Shown: positions 1 through 5,009, numbered from the stretch's first letter. The stretch is 6,261 nt of DNA from Candidatus Zambryskibacteria bacterium RIFOXYD2_FULL_43_10 (GCA_001825475.1 MHWZ01000020.1:610-6870), one strand, 5' to 3'. Notes: generated by a model not told the origin, from the letters alone. Translations and numbers: made by a program.

Positions 1-1043
1 TATTTCTCGACTATCGGAGTAACAAAGATAAGCCCGCACGTGGCGAGAAAAGAAAGTTGGAATGACGGGTCGAATACCAAAATTTTTGGATTATGAAGAA
101 GCATCAGGAAGGCGGCGACAAGAAGTGCTCGTGGCGCTGAGAAATTTCTTCCCAATCTCTTCGCAAGAATGACGGTAAGCACCATAATCGCCGCGCGCAC
201 CACCGTGGCCTGCGCTCCCGTCATAATGACAAACAAGATAATACCAACAACAGAAAATCTGACACTTCTGAATATTATTTTCATAAATGCGGCAATGACC
301 GTAAGGTTAAAGCCGGAAAGCACCACGATGTGTATCACACCCGCCCGGCGAAATTCTTCAAGCATATCTTTCGGCATCGCCTCTTTGCCGGAAACAATGA
401 GACCGGAAAGAAGACCGGCGTACGGTTCTGTCAAAATTTCCTTAATCTGCTGCACAAAACTTCGTTTAATTTTAAAAAGAGCGCGCTTAATGATATTGCC
501 ATGGCCGCTGGAAAATATTTCGACCTTCGCAAAATTCAAAGTGTAATAAATATCATCTTTAGAAAGATAACTGGCGTAATCAAAAGATCGGCCACCATCT
601 TCATTGTCTATAATCCCGGGCTCTTGGAGTTTGCCGCCCACCTCTACCTTATCTCCATACTGAACAGGGCTATATAAATCCGTATTCACCAAAACTTTTT
701 CCCCATTGTCTGCCAACAAAATGAAACGGGTGGTGTTTTCTCTCTGTTCCGGTTCGTTTATTACCACACCAATAGAACTTGGGGTGAGTGACTCATGAAA
801 ATCTTTTATAGAGTAACGCAAAATACCAAGACCGAATGACAAAACGGCAAGAGAAAGAAATAACACTTCTTTAATTACCTTCTGTTTCCAAACTTTCTCA
901 ACCAGAAAGATTACTAAACCCAGAAAAATAATGAGAACACCTAAGATTGGGGGAATGAAAAGAAATGATGAAACAAGGATACCCGAGATGAAACCGAAAA
1001 TAAAAACGAAAACACTATTTGTATTTATCTCTCGGCCCATCAT
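1..1043 (-). CDS. comEC: ComEC/Rec2-type DNA uptake channel protein, N-terminal part (3' end outside window)
   Basis: This inner-membrane protein is the channel that carries one strand of incoming DNA into the cytoplasm during natural transformation. The frame is open from an ATG at 1043 to the window edge, giving 347 residues. Hydrophobic helices lie at about residues 11-48 and 59-75. A soluble OB-like/DUF4131 segment follows at about 88-178 and includes FDYASYL. The competence domain begins near 206 and has the family signatures HIVVLSGFN (238-246), GAQATVVRAA (276-285) and NPKILVFDPSFQLSFLAT (318-335). Full-length relatives have about 500-800 residues, so the remaining membrane helices and any C-terminal metallo-beta-lactamase domain are missing here. 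Two consecutive ATGs (1043 and 1040) could start it. Both lie inside the end of rnhA, an overlap of 26-29 nt, and neither has a Shine-Dalgarno sequence, so translation is probably coupled to rnhA. The family call is firm; the exact start is less so. Confidence 0.93.
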   Translation of the reverse strand, partial: MMGREINTNSVFVFIFGFISGILVSSFLFIPPILGVLIIFLGLVIFLVEKVWKQKVIKEVLFLSLAVLSFGLGILRYSIKDFHESLTPSSIGVVINEPEQRENTTRFILLADNGEKVLVNTDLYSPVQYGDKVEVGGKLQEPGIIDNEDGGRSFDYASYLSKDDIYYTLNFAKVEIFSSGHGNIIKRALFKIKRSFVQQIKEILTEPYAGLLSGLIVSGKEAMPKDMLEEFRRAGVIHIVVLSGFNLTVIAAFMKIIFRSVRFSVVGIILFVIMTGAQATVVRAAIMVLTVILAKRLGRNFSAPRALLVAAFLMLLHNPKILVFDPSFQLSFLATCGLIFVTPIVEK

Positions 1044-1494
1044 AAAGGGATGGATTTAAATTATCAGCAAAAGAAGTGGCTATCTCATCTGCCCGTTCGT
1101 TTAGAGGTATTCCGGCATGCCCCGCCACATATTTCCATTCAATATTTTTACCTTCCGTTAGCTCAATGAGTTTCTGCCACAAATCTTGATTCAATACTGG
1201 TTTTCTATTTGCAGTTTTCCAACCCTTTCTTTGCCATCTATGTATCCACTCTGTAATACCTTTCATCACGTATTCGGAGTCGGTATAAATCTGAATGGGT
1301 TTATTTGAAAATTGAGAATTGAAAATTGTAAATTCAAGCGAGCGAATGCATGCAGTCAATTCCATTTTATTGTTTGTGGTATGAGGATCTGACCCGCCCA
1401 TTTCGATAACCCAATCTTCGTTTACGATAACCCCTCCCCACCCTCCCGGTCCGGGATTCCCCCGCGAGGCTCCATCTGTGTAGATAGTAATCAT
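1015..1494 (-). CDS. rnhA: Ribonuclease HI
   Basis: This cytoplasmic enzyme cuts the RNA strand of RNA:DNA hybrids, removing primers and R-loops. The 159-residue length matches bacterial RNase HI (E. coli 155). All catalytic residues can be placed by alignment: D7 in IYTDGASRGN, E45 in NNKMEL, D72 in IYTDSEYV, H126 in VAGHAG and D136 in NERADEIA. The basic handle helix is present at about 83-98 (WIHRWQRKGWKTANRK). It starts at an ATG that overlaps the recJ stop as ATGA, a classic sign of translational coupling. Its 3' end overlaps the comEC start. No Shine-Dalgarno sequence is visible. Compared with E. coli there are about five extra residues after ELTACIRSLE. They are encoded by a tandem heptamer repeat (1305-1332) and lie in the loop before the strand carrying D72, so activity need not be lost. 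The conserved GGWGG segment coincides with a G-quadruplex-like tract. Confidence 0.96.
   Translation of the reverse strand: MITIYTDGASRGNPGPGGWGGVIVNEDWVIEMGGSDPHTTNNKMELTACIRSLEFTIFNSQFSNKPIQIYTDSEYVMKGITEWIHRWQRKGWKTANRKPVLNQDLWQKLIELTEGKNIEWKYVAGHAGIPLNERADEIATSFADNLNPSLYDGPRDKYK
1305..1332 (-). repeat. Four tandem heptamers TTYTCAA inside rnhA
   Basis: On the coding strand the sequence reads TTTACAA, TTTTCAA, TTCTCAA, TTTTCAA, four adjacent 7-nt units. It encodes residues F55 to S63 of RNase HI (FTIFNSQFS) plus one base of the next codon, where the E. coli enzyme is about five residues shorter. Seven is not a multiple of three, so the present copy number together with the flanks keeps the frame. 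It looks like a short repeat that arose in or inserted into a tolerant loop. Confidence 0.75.
1431..1447 (-). other. Canonical G-quadruplex motif at the 5' end of rnhA (coding strand)
   Basis: The rnhA coding strand reads GGGAGGGTGGGGAGGGG: four runs of three to four G joined by single-base loops. This is the arrangement expected to form a very stable parallel quadruplex, and it would also be present in the mRNA. It encodes the conserved residues P16-V22 (PGGWGGV). Only GGA and GGG glycine codons are used, so synonymous codons that would break the G runs are absent. Folding is predicted, not shown. Confidence 0.6.
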
Positions 1495-3134
1495 GTTTTT
1501 ATAATATCAACAATTCTTAAACGCAACTCCGGATAATTTCTGAAATAGGATTTTTCCAGATTAGCAAGTAGAGAGACATGGGTACCGGGAGTAAGAGGAA
1601 GAGAATAAGAATCCGGACTAGAGAAAAAAGAAATGGCCTTTACTTCTTTGTCTCCGCCGTTGAAAGTGACTTCCAGATGATTACCTTCTTTACCAAACTT
1701 TTTTATTGATTTTATTTCCGCTTTGGGAATTTTAAAAATTGGTTTCCTGTTCCCCATACCGAATGGCGCGAAACTGGAAACCAGATCCCAAAGATTCTCT
1801 CCGATATCGGTCAAATTTATATCGAGTAAAGAAACTTCAGCACTTGGAGGCTTAGCCTCCAAGTGCTGAAGGGCTTTAGATAATCTTTCTTCGAGAGTAG
1901 TGAGACTTTCAAGAGTAACAGAGAATCCACCAGCTCCAGTATGTCCGCCAAATTCTATAAAGGCACCATTTATAGCACTCATTAGAGCGAAAAGATCATA
2001 ACCGTTATAGGAACGACAAGAACCCTTAAGGGTCCCGTCCCCGCTCCTACCCCAGACAAAAGCCGGTCTTTGATATTCTTCAACAAGCGAATTGGCAACC
2101 AGACCAAGAAGGGCCGGCCGCCATTCCGGATTGCCAATTACGATAACATCGACAATTTCGGAACGACCCGTAAGCCGAGATTTAGCTTCTTTGACGACAC
2201 TCGCGACTACCCCCTTGCGTTCGTTGTTTATCTGCTCCAAATGGAGAGCCAGTCTTTCCGCTTCATTATAATCTTTCGTTCTTAAAAGTTTAAAAGCGTC
2301 TTCCGGCACACCCATACGTGAAGCGGCATTAATTCGCGGGGTGATCATAAAGGTAACGTCATCTTCCGAAACAGTATGTTGATCAAGATTCATTTTTTTG
2401 AAAAGAGCGGATAGTCCCGGTCGGGAAGACTTGCGCAAGACCGAAAGTCCGAAACGGGCTAGAATTCTATTCTCACCGAGAAGCGGCACCATATCCGAAA
2501 GAGTGGCAACAGCCACCATATCAAGAGACCACTTCTCCATGCCGTCTTTGACGCCGAAAGTTTCGCGAGCTACAACAGCTTGTACCAACTTAAACGCAAC
2601 CGCCGCGCCGCAGAGTCCTTTGAAGGGGTAACCCGAATCGTCTCTGTTCTGATTGACGATGGCATAGGCGTCTGGCAAAACCGGATTCGGTTTGTGGTGG
2701 TCAGTAATAATGACATCTATACCATTCTCATTAGCAAGCGCCACTTCTTCCGTATCAGCAATACCACAATCGATAGTGATAATAAGTTTGGCGCCGCGCG
2801 TGGCGATTTCTTCTATAGCGTCCCGATTAAGACCAAAGCCCTCGTCATGCCTGTGAGGAATATAGAAGGAAACGTTTTCATATCCTATTCGCGCAAAGAA
2901 ATCAGACAACACCACTGCCCCCGGCAAACCATCGCAATCGTAATCGGAAAAAACAACAATATGTTCATTGTCCCTGATCGCTCTTATCACCCTATCGCGG
3001 GCTTTCTCCATATCGGGCAGTTCCAGCGGATCGTGGAGTTTCTCGTAATCTGGATTGAGAAAGCCTTCTTGTTCTTCAGGAGTCACACCGCGCTCTTTGA
3101 GCATGGCTTCAAACAGTTCCGGAAAATATTGCAT
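1491..3134 (-). CDS. recJ: Single-stranded-DNA-specific 5'-3' exonuclease RecJ
   Basis: RecJ degrades ssDNA from the 5' end in recombination, mismatch repair and base-excision repair. The 547-residue length is close to E. coli RecJ (577). The DHH domain motifs are in order: SDYDCDG (63-69), TIDCG (120-124), the namesake DHH in ITDHHKP (143-149), GLCGAAVAFKL (173-183), LSDMVPLLGENR (212-223) and RINAASRMG (267-275). The DHHA1 domain follows with GNPEWRPALLGLVA (334-347), GSCRS (371-375) and FGGHTGAGGF (395-404). The C-terminal OB-fold region begins near FGMGNRKPIF (458-467). The metal-binding aspartates and histidines are intact. The linker between DHHA1 and the OB fold (residues 422-433) is encoded by a perfect 17-bp-arm palindrome. 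It is the first gene of the operon, divergent from the gene at 3169. The ATG has no Shine-Dalgarno sequence, but a TAGAAT -10 hexamer sits where transcription would begin at or near the ATG. Confidence 0.96.
   Translation of the reverse strand: MQYFPELFEAMLKERGVTPEEQEGFLNPDYEKLHDPLELPDMEKARDRVIRAIRDNEHIVVFSDYDCDGLPGAVVLSDFFARIGYENVSFYIPHRHDEGFGLNRDAIEEIATRGAKLIITIDCGIADTEEVALANENGIDVIITDHHKPNPVLPDAYAIVNQNRDDSGYPFKGLCGAAVAFKLVQAVVARETFGVKDGMEKWSLDMVAVATLSDMVPLLGENRILARFGLSVLRKSSRPGLSALFKKMNLDQHTVSEDDVTFMITPRINAASRMGVPEDAFKLLRTKDYNEAERLALHLEQINNERKGVVASVVKEAKSRLTGRSEIVDVIVIGNPEWRPALLGLVANSLVEEYQRPAFVWGRSGDGTLKGSCRSYNGYDLFALMSAINGAFIEFGGHTGAGGFSVTLESLTTLEERLSKALQHLEAKPPSAEVSLLDINLTDIGENLWDLVSSFAPFGMGNRKPIFKIPKAEIKSIKKFGKEGNHLEVTFNGGDKEVKAISFFSSPDSYSLPLTPGTHVSLLANLEKSYFRNYPELRLRIVDIIKT
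1835..1871. repeat. Perfect palindrome (17-bp arms, 3-nt loop) inside recJ
   Basis: The left arm at 1835-1851 (CTTCAGCACTTGGAGGC) is the exact reverse complement of 1855-1871, with TTA between them. The inner 25 bp (1841-1865) start with CACTT and end with AAGTG, the same frame and length as the intergenic palindrome at 4521-4545. In recJ it encodes residues 422-433 (LQHLEAKPPSAE) without a stop, in a linker between domains. In mRNA or ssDNA it would form a very stable hairpin. It looks like an inserted REP-like element rather than a constrained protein segment. Confidence 0.85.
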
Positions 3135-3140
3135 TGGACT

Positions 3141-3146
3141 ATTCTA
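3141..3146 (-). promoter_or_regulatory. Putative -10 box of the recJ operon
   Basis: On the minus strand TAGAAT (5 of 6 consensus bases) ends 6 nt before the recJ ATG. A start site about 7 nt downstream would fall on the A of that ATG, so the message would be leaderless, in keeping with the missing Shine-Dalgarno sequence. No good -35 is seen: the hexamer 17 bp upstream is TAAATC. Confidence 0.35.
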
Positions 3147-3156
3147 ACATGCGTAT

Positions 3157-3162
3157 TAAGAT
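3157..3162 (+). promoter_or_regulatory. Putative -10 box of the lamin-tail/HIT unit
   Basis: TAAGAT (4 of 6 consensus bases) ends 6 nt before the ATG at 3169, the mirror image of the arrangement on the recJ side. Transcription would again start at or very near the ATG. No Shine-Dalgarno sequence and no clear -35 are present. The whole divergent spacer is only 34 bp, so the two promoters must overlap each other or the neighbouring coding ends. Confidence 0.28.
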
Positions 3163-3168
3163 AGATTT

Positions 3169-4101
3169 ATGAACAAATCGCTCAAAGCAGGTAATGGTAC
3201 CGCCGAAGGTATCGCGATTCTAGCCATTCTGATTGTTATTATGTTGGTCACACTGAAAGGTACACCGAGCTCTCCAACTGGCTCGCCCCGCACTTCTGAT
3301 CTTCCAAATACCACCTCCGAGAAAGGAACCATTATCGCGCCAAAATCATCTTACGAGAAAATTATCTCCTTAAGTTCCGGCAGTGCGTCATACGCTTATC
3401 AGCCGTATGAAGAATACATCACCATATATAACAGAGGAAGGGAATCTGTAGATATTACCGGCTGGAAACTAAAAAACGGTAAAGATAGGCGCGCGTATGA
3501 TTTGGGCGGCGCCCTTCGATATTTTCCTGCGGATATCGCCATTATCGGCCGGGCAGCGCCTTTCATCTCGCCTAATGATTCCAGCAAATTACAAGATATA
3601 ATACTTAAACCAGGGGCAACCGCCATTCTCACCACCGGCTCAATCAGCCCCCAATTACCATACAAGATCGTAAGTTTCAGAGAAAATATTTGTTCGGGTT
3701 ATTTAGGAGACTTGTCTGAATACACTTTCACTCCGCCACTTACCCGTAATTGCCCCAGACCGGCAGAAGAACCGGGGGTGAGCAATCTTGATACGGAATG
3801 TCGACAAGTCATCGAGAGAATGGGCTCCTGTCATACGCCCAAATTCAATACTTTGGATAAAGATGGAGACATTTGTCACAATTGCGTGGACAATAAATTA
3901 CTTTCAAGTTCTTGCGTCGCATTTGTAAAAAATCATTTCAATTACGGTTCCTGTATCGCCAATCACGCCAACGATCCAGACTTTTCTAATGACACGTGGC
4001 GAATATTTCTCGGCCAGGGATGGGAAATGTGGGCTAACAAATATGAAACTATTTCTCTCCTTGATCAATTTGATCGGCTTGTGACAGAAAAGACTTACTA
4101 A
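3169..4101 (+). CDS. Membrane-anchored lamin-tail-domain (LTD) protein with cysteine-rich insert
   Basis: This is a 310-residue protein. A single hydrophobic helix at residues 14-29 follows a short basic N-terminus, so it is probably anchored with the rest outside the cell. A low-complexity Ser/Thr/Pro linker spans about 31-60. The LTD-like beta-sandwich starts near 61, with EEYITIYNRG (81-90), VDITGWKLKN (94-103) and ILKPGATAILTTGS (145-158). The last 36 residues, from NDTWRIFLG (274-282) through YETISLLDQFDRLVTEKTY, resemble the closing LTD strands that usually end 'LlD..G.vv...Y'. Between them lies a stretch of about 100 residues holding all eight cysteines (175, 195, 211, 221, 236, 239, 249, 262), which suggests disulfides or a metal site. 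LTDs occur in secreted bacterial proteins and are thought to bind surfaces or nucleic acids, but the role here is unknown. It ends 6 nt before the HIT gene, so the two are probably cotranscribed. The domain call is moderately sure; the function is not. Confidence 0.8.
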   Translation: MNKSLKAGNGTAEGIAILAILIVIMLVTLKGTPSSPTGSPRTSDLPNTTSEKGTIIAPKSSYEKIISLSSGSASYAYQPYEEYITIYNRGRESVDITGWKLKNGKDRRAYDLGGALRYFPADIAIIGRAAPFISPNDSSKLQDIILKPGATAILTTGSISPQLPYKIVSFRENICSGYLGDLSEYTFTPPLTRNCPRPAEEPGVSNLDTECRQVIERMGSCHTPKFNTLDKDGDICHNCVDNKLLSSSCVAFVKNHFNYGSCIANHANDPDFSNDTWRIFLGQGWEMWANKYETISLLDQFDRLVTEKTY

Positions 4102-4107
4102 AATAAA

Positions 4108-4485
4108 ATGGATGATCCCAATTGTATCTTTTGTAAAATAGTTAAAGCAGAAATCCCTTCATATAAAGTGTACGAGGATGAAAATTTTCTGGCCTTTCTG
4201 GATATTAACCCGCAATCTCCCGGTCATACTCAAGTCATTACAAAAAAACATTATCGATGGGTTTGGGATGTGCCCAATGCCGGGAAATACTTTGAGGTGG
4301 TCAAAAAAATCGCTAAAGCGCAACAAAAAGCGTTTGGAACAGACTTCATACTTTCAAAAATAATCGGTGACGAAGTAGAACACGCGCACATTTGGGTTTT
4401 TCCAAATTCCAAAACAGCTGGAGCCAAAATTGATTTTGAAAAGAATGCTGAAAAAATCCGAAAAGCTATCGTACTGATCGTTTAG
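4108..4485 (+). CDS. HIT-family (histidine triad) nucleotide-binding protein with HxHxW motif
   Basis: HIT proteins hydrolyse or transfer nucleoside phosphates such as AMP-lysine, Ap4A or AMP-NH2. This 125-residue protein has the usual start, NCIFCKIVKAEIPSYKVYED (5-24), with a CxxC that commonly binds zinc together with histidines. FLDINPQSPGHTQVITKKH (30-48) follows, the standard beta-strand region. The signature near the C-terminus reads EHAHIWVFP (91-99). Aligned with the usual HVHLHVIP, H92 and H94 are kept, and H94 is the position of the nucleophile. The third histidine is tryptophan (W96). The protein may still be active, as the third histidine is also replaced (by Gln) in the GalT branch of the superfamily. 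The ATG lies 6 nt after the preceding stop with no Shine-Dalgarno sequence (preceded by AAAATAAA), so translation is probably coupled or independent of SD. The substrate cannot be told from sequence. Confidence 0.9.
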   Translation: MDDPNCIFCKIVKAEIPSYKVYEDENFLAFLDINPQSPGHTQVITKKHYRWVWDVPNAGKYFEVVKKIAKAQQKAFGTDFILSKIIGDEVEHAHIWVFPNSKTAGAKIDFEKNAEKIRKAIVLIV

Positions 4486-4520
4486 GGCGTGGACTACAAG
4501 GGTATCTGCATTTTGTTACT

Positions 4521-4545
4521 CACTTAGACGTCCGACGTCTAAGTG
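4521..4545. repeat. 25-bp palindrome, same family as the recJ palindrome
   Basis: CACTTAGACGTC at 4521-4532 is the exact reverse complement of 4534-4545, with one central base. It lies 35 nt after the HIT stop codon. Like the inner part of the recJ palindrome it is 25 bp long, begins with CACTT and ends with AAGTG, while the core differs. No T-run follows, so it is a poor intrinsic terminator, though it could block 3' exonucleases. Confidence 0.8.
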
Positions 4546-4558
4546 CTCAAGATTTGGT

Positions 4559-4578
4559 AATCGGTGCTAATTTTTGGA
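4559..4578 (+). repeat. Left 20-bp inverted repeat of the cassette
   Basis: AATCGGTGCTAATTTTTGGA is identical to the reverse complement of 4884-4903. The match stops cleanly at both ends: 4558/4904 and 4579/4883 do not pair. Confidence 0.85.
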
Positions 4579-4579
4579 G

Positions 4580-4608
4580 CTTGTCCCGCTCTTTTTTGCG
4601 GGGTCAAG
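4580..4608 (+). other. Hairpin upstream of the small-ORF promoter
   Basis: CTTG (4580-4583) pairs with CAAG (4605-4608), and CCCGC (4585-4589) pairs with GCGGG (4598-4602), with an internal mismatch between the stems and an 8-nt loop TCTTTTTT. The T-run is in the loop rather than after the stem, so this is not a standard terminator on either strand. It sits just inside the left inverted repeat and ends 7 nt before the -35 box. Confidence 0.45.
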
Positions 4609-4615
4609 ATGATGC

Positions 4616-4644
4616 TTGACATATAATCTTATCAGTGTTACCCT
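4616..4644 (+). promoter_or_regulatory. Sigma70-like promoter of the small ORF
   Basis: A perfect -35 TTGACA (4616-4621) is followed after 17 bp by TACCCT (4639-4644), a weak -10 with a TG extension at 4636-4637 (TGnTACCCT). Spacing and orientation suit the ORF at 4663. Transcription would begin near 4651, giving a leader of roughly 12 nt that begins at about the Shine-Dalgarno sequence. It is the clearest promoter in the window. Confidence 0.6.
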
Positions 4645-4651
4645 ATCAGAT

Positions 4652-4657
4652 GGAGGT
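4652..4657 (+). promoter_or_regulatory. Strong Shine-Dalgarno sequence (GGAGGT) for the small ORF
   Basis: GGAGGT lies 5 nt before the ATG at 4663 and matches the 16S anti-Shine-Dalgarno core. No other gene start visible in the window has a comparable site. This both fixes the start of this ORF and sets it apart from its neighbours. Confidence 0.8.
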
Positions 4658-4662
4658 GTACC

Positions 4663-4821
4663 ATGGATAAAATTGAGGAAATAAAAGAACTTCTGAAGAA
4701 ATTAGACCAAGAGTATGATAAGGTGTGCGACCGTCTTGGGCCTGGCCGCGAACGCGGATATGAGATGGGCAAACTCCAAGCCACTTTCATGAACGATCTC
4801 CGAGCCGTGGTCAATCGCTAG
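4663..4821 (+). CDS. Hypothetical 52-residue charged helical protein
   Basis: This short ORF is not recognised as a member of any family. It begins MDKIEEIKELLKKLDQEYDK, a highly charged amphipathic segment with leucine/isoleucine spacing that suggests a helix or short coiled coil at residues 1-25. A glycine-containing turn (RLGPGRERGYEMG, 24-36) and a second likely helix (KLQATFMNDLRAVVNR, 37-52) follow. There is no signal peptide or membrane segment. It has one cysteine (C22). The case for a real gene rests on context: a TTGACA promoter, GGAGGT 5 nt before the ATG, and a strong terminator 30 nt after the stop, all enclosed by 20-bp inverted repeats. A helix-turn-helix-shaped small protein could be a DNA- or protein-binding regulator, or an antitoxin without a visible toxin. 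None of these roles is shown by the sequence. Confidence 0.7.
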   Translation: MDKIEEIKELLKKLDQEYDKVCDRLGPGRERGYEMGKLQATFMNDLRAVVNR

Positions 4822-4850
4822 CGAAGTCTTTCGAATTTCCTTTCCATACT

Positions 4851-4880
4851 AACGCAGCTCGTCCTGGGCTGCGTTTTTTT
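4851..4880 (+). terminator. Intrinsic terminator of the small ORF
   Basis: AACGCAGCTC (4851-4860) pairs with 4866-4875, with one T-G wobble, around the loop GTCCT. It leads directly into a run of seven T at 4874-4880. A GC-rich stem followed by a T-tract 30 nt after the stop is a strong rho-independent terminator. Confidence 0.88.
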
Positions 4881-4883
4881 ATT

Positions 4884-4903
4884 TCCAAAAATTAGCACCG
4901 ATT
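4884..4903 (-). repeat. Right 20-bp inverted repeat of the cassette
   Basis: This is the exact reverse complement of 4559-4578. It lies 3 nt after the terminator T-run, so the cassette ends almost immediately after its transcription unit. Confidence 0.85.
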
Positions 4904-4907
4904 TCTT

Positions 4908-4929
4908 GCCCGCCTCTGACGGGTTTTTT
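4908..4929 (+). terminator. Possible second intrinsic terminator, outside the cassette
   Basis: CCCG (4909-4912) pairs with CGGG (4920-4923) around a 7-nt loop, with a flanking G-T wobble, followed by six T (4924-4929). The stem is short. If the cassette inserted here, this may be the original terminator of the plus-strand lamin-tail/HIT unit. From 4930 to 5009 the sequence is AT-rich and no feature is seen. Confidence 0.45.
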
Positions 4930-5009
4930 CTTGAGTGTTGGTTTCGATCTATGTCTGATTTTTAATTTAATTCTCTGATTGTTTGCAATTTTAATCTGTT
5001 TTTACTTTT

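Larger units (their letters stand above)
4559..4903 (+). mobile_element. 345-bp inverted-repeat-bounded cassette carrying a promoter, small ORF and terminator
   Basis: The 20-bp sequence AATCGGTGCTAATTTTTGGA at 4559-4578 recurs exactly, inverted, at 4884-4903. Between the two lie, in order, a GC hairpin, a sigma70-like promoter, a strong Shine-Dalgarno sequence, a 52-codon ORF and an intrinsic terminator. The result is a complete transcription unit enclosed by terminal inverted repeats, in the form of a MITE or miniature gene cassette. No transposase is encoded. No direct target-site duplication is obvious at the ends (left flank TTGGT, right flank TCTTG). Mobility is inferred from structure only; the repeats could instead form an RNA or regulatory structure. 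Confidence 0.5.

Noticed and set aside
169..677. Two overlapping plus-strand open frames opposite comEC
   Set aside because: The minus-strand frame through this region has clear ComEC motifs without a break, so the plus-strand frames are shadows.
2580..3164. 194-codon plus-strand open frame opposite recJ, and shorter ones at 2070-2285 and 2398-2631
   Set aside because: They lie fully or almost fully antisense to recJ, whose motifs are complete. Their translations show no domain features and no start signals.
3399..3665. Minus-strand open frame opposite the lamin-tail gene
   Set aside because: It is antisense to a gene with a recognisable domain and has no upstream signal or protein feature.
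4521..4545. Intrinsic terminator for the lamin-tail/HIT unit
   Set aside because: The hairpin is perfect, but the following bases (CTCAAGATTTGG) contain no T-run on the plus strand, and the minus strand has none either.
4580..4608. Terminator or riboswitch at the hairpin inside the cassette
   Set aside because: The T-tract is in the loop, not after the stem, and the hairpin lies upstream of the promoter, so it would not be part of the small ORF's leader.
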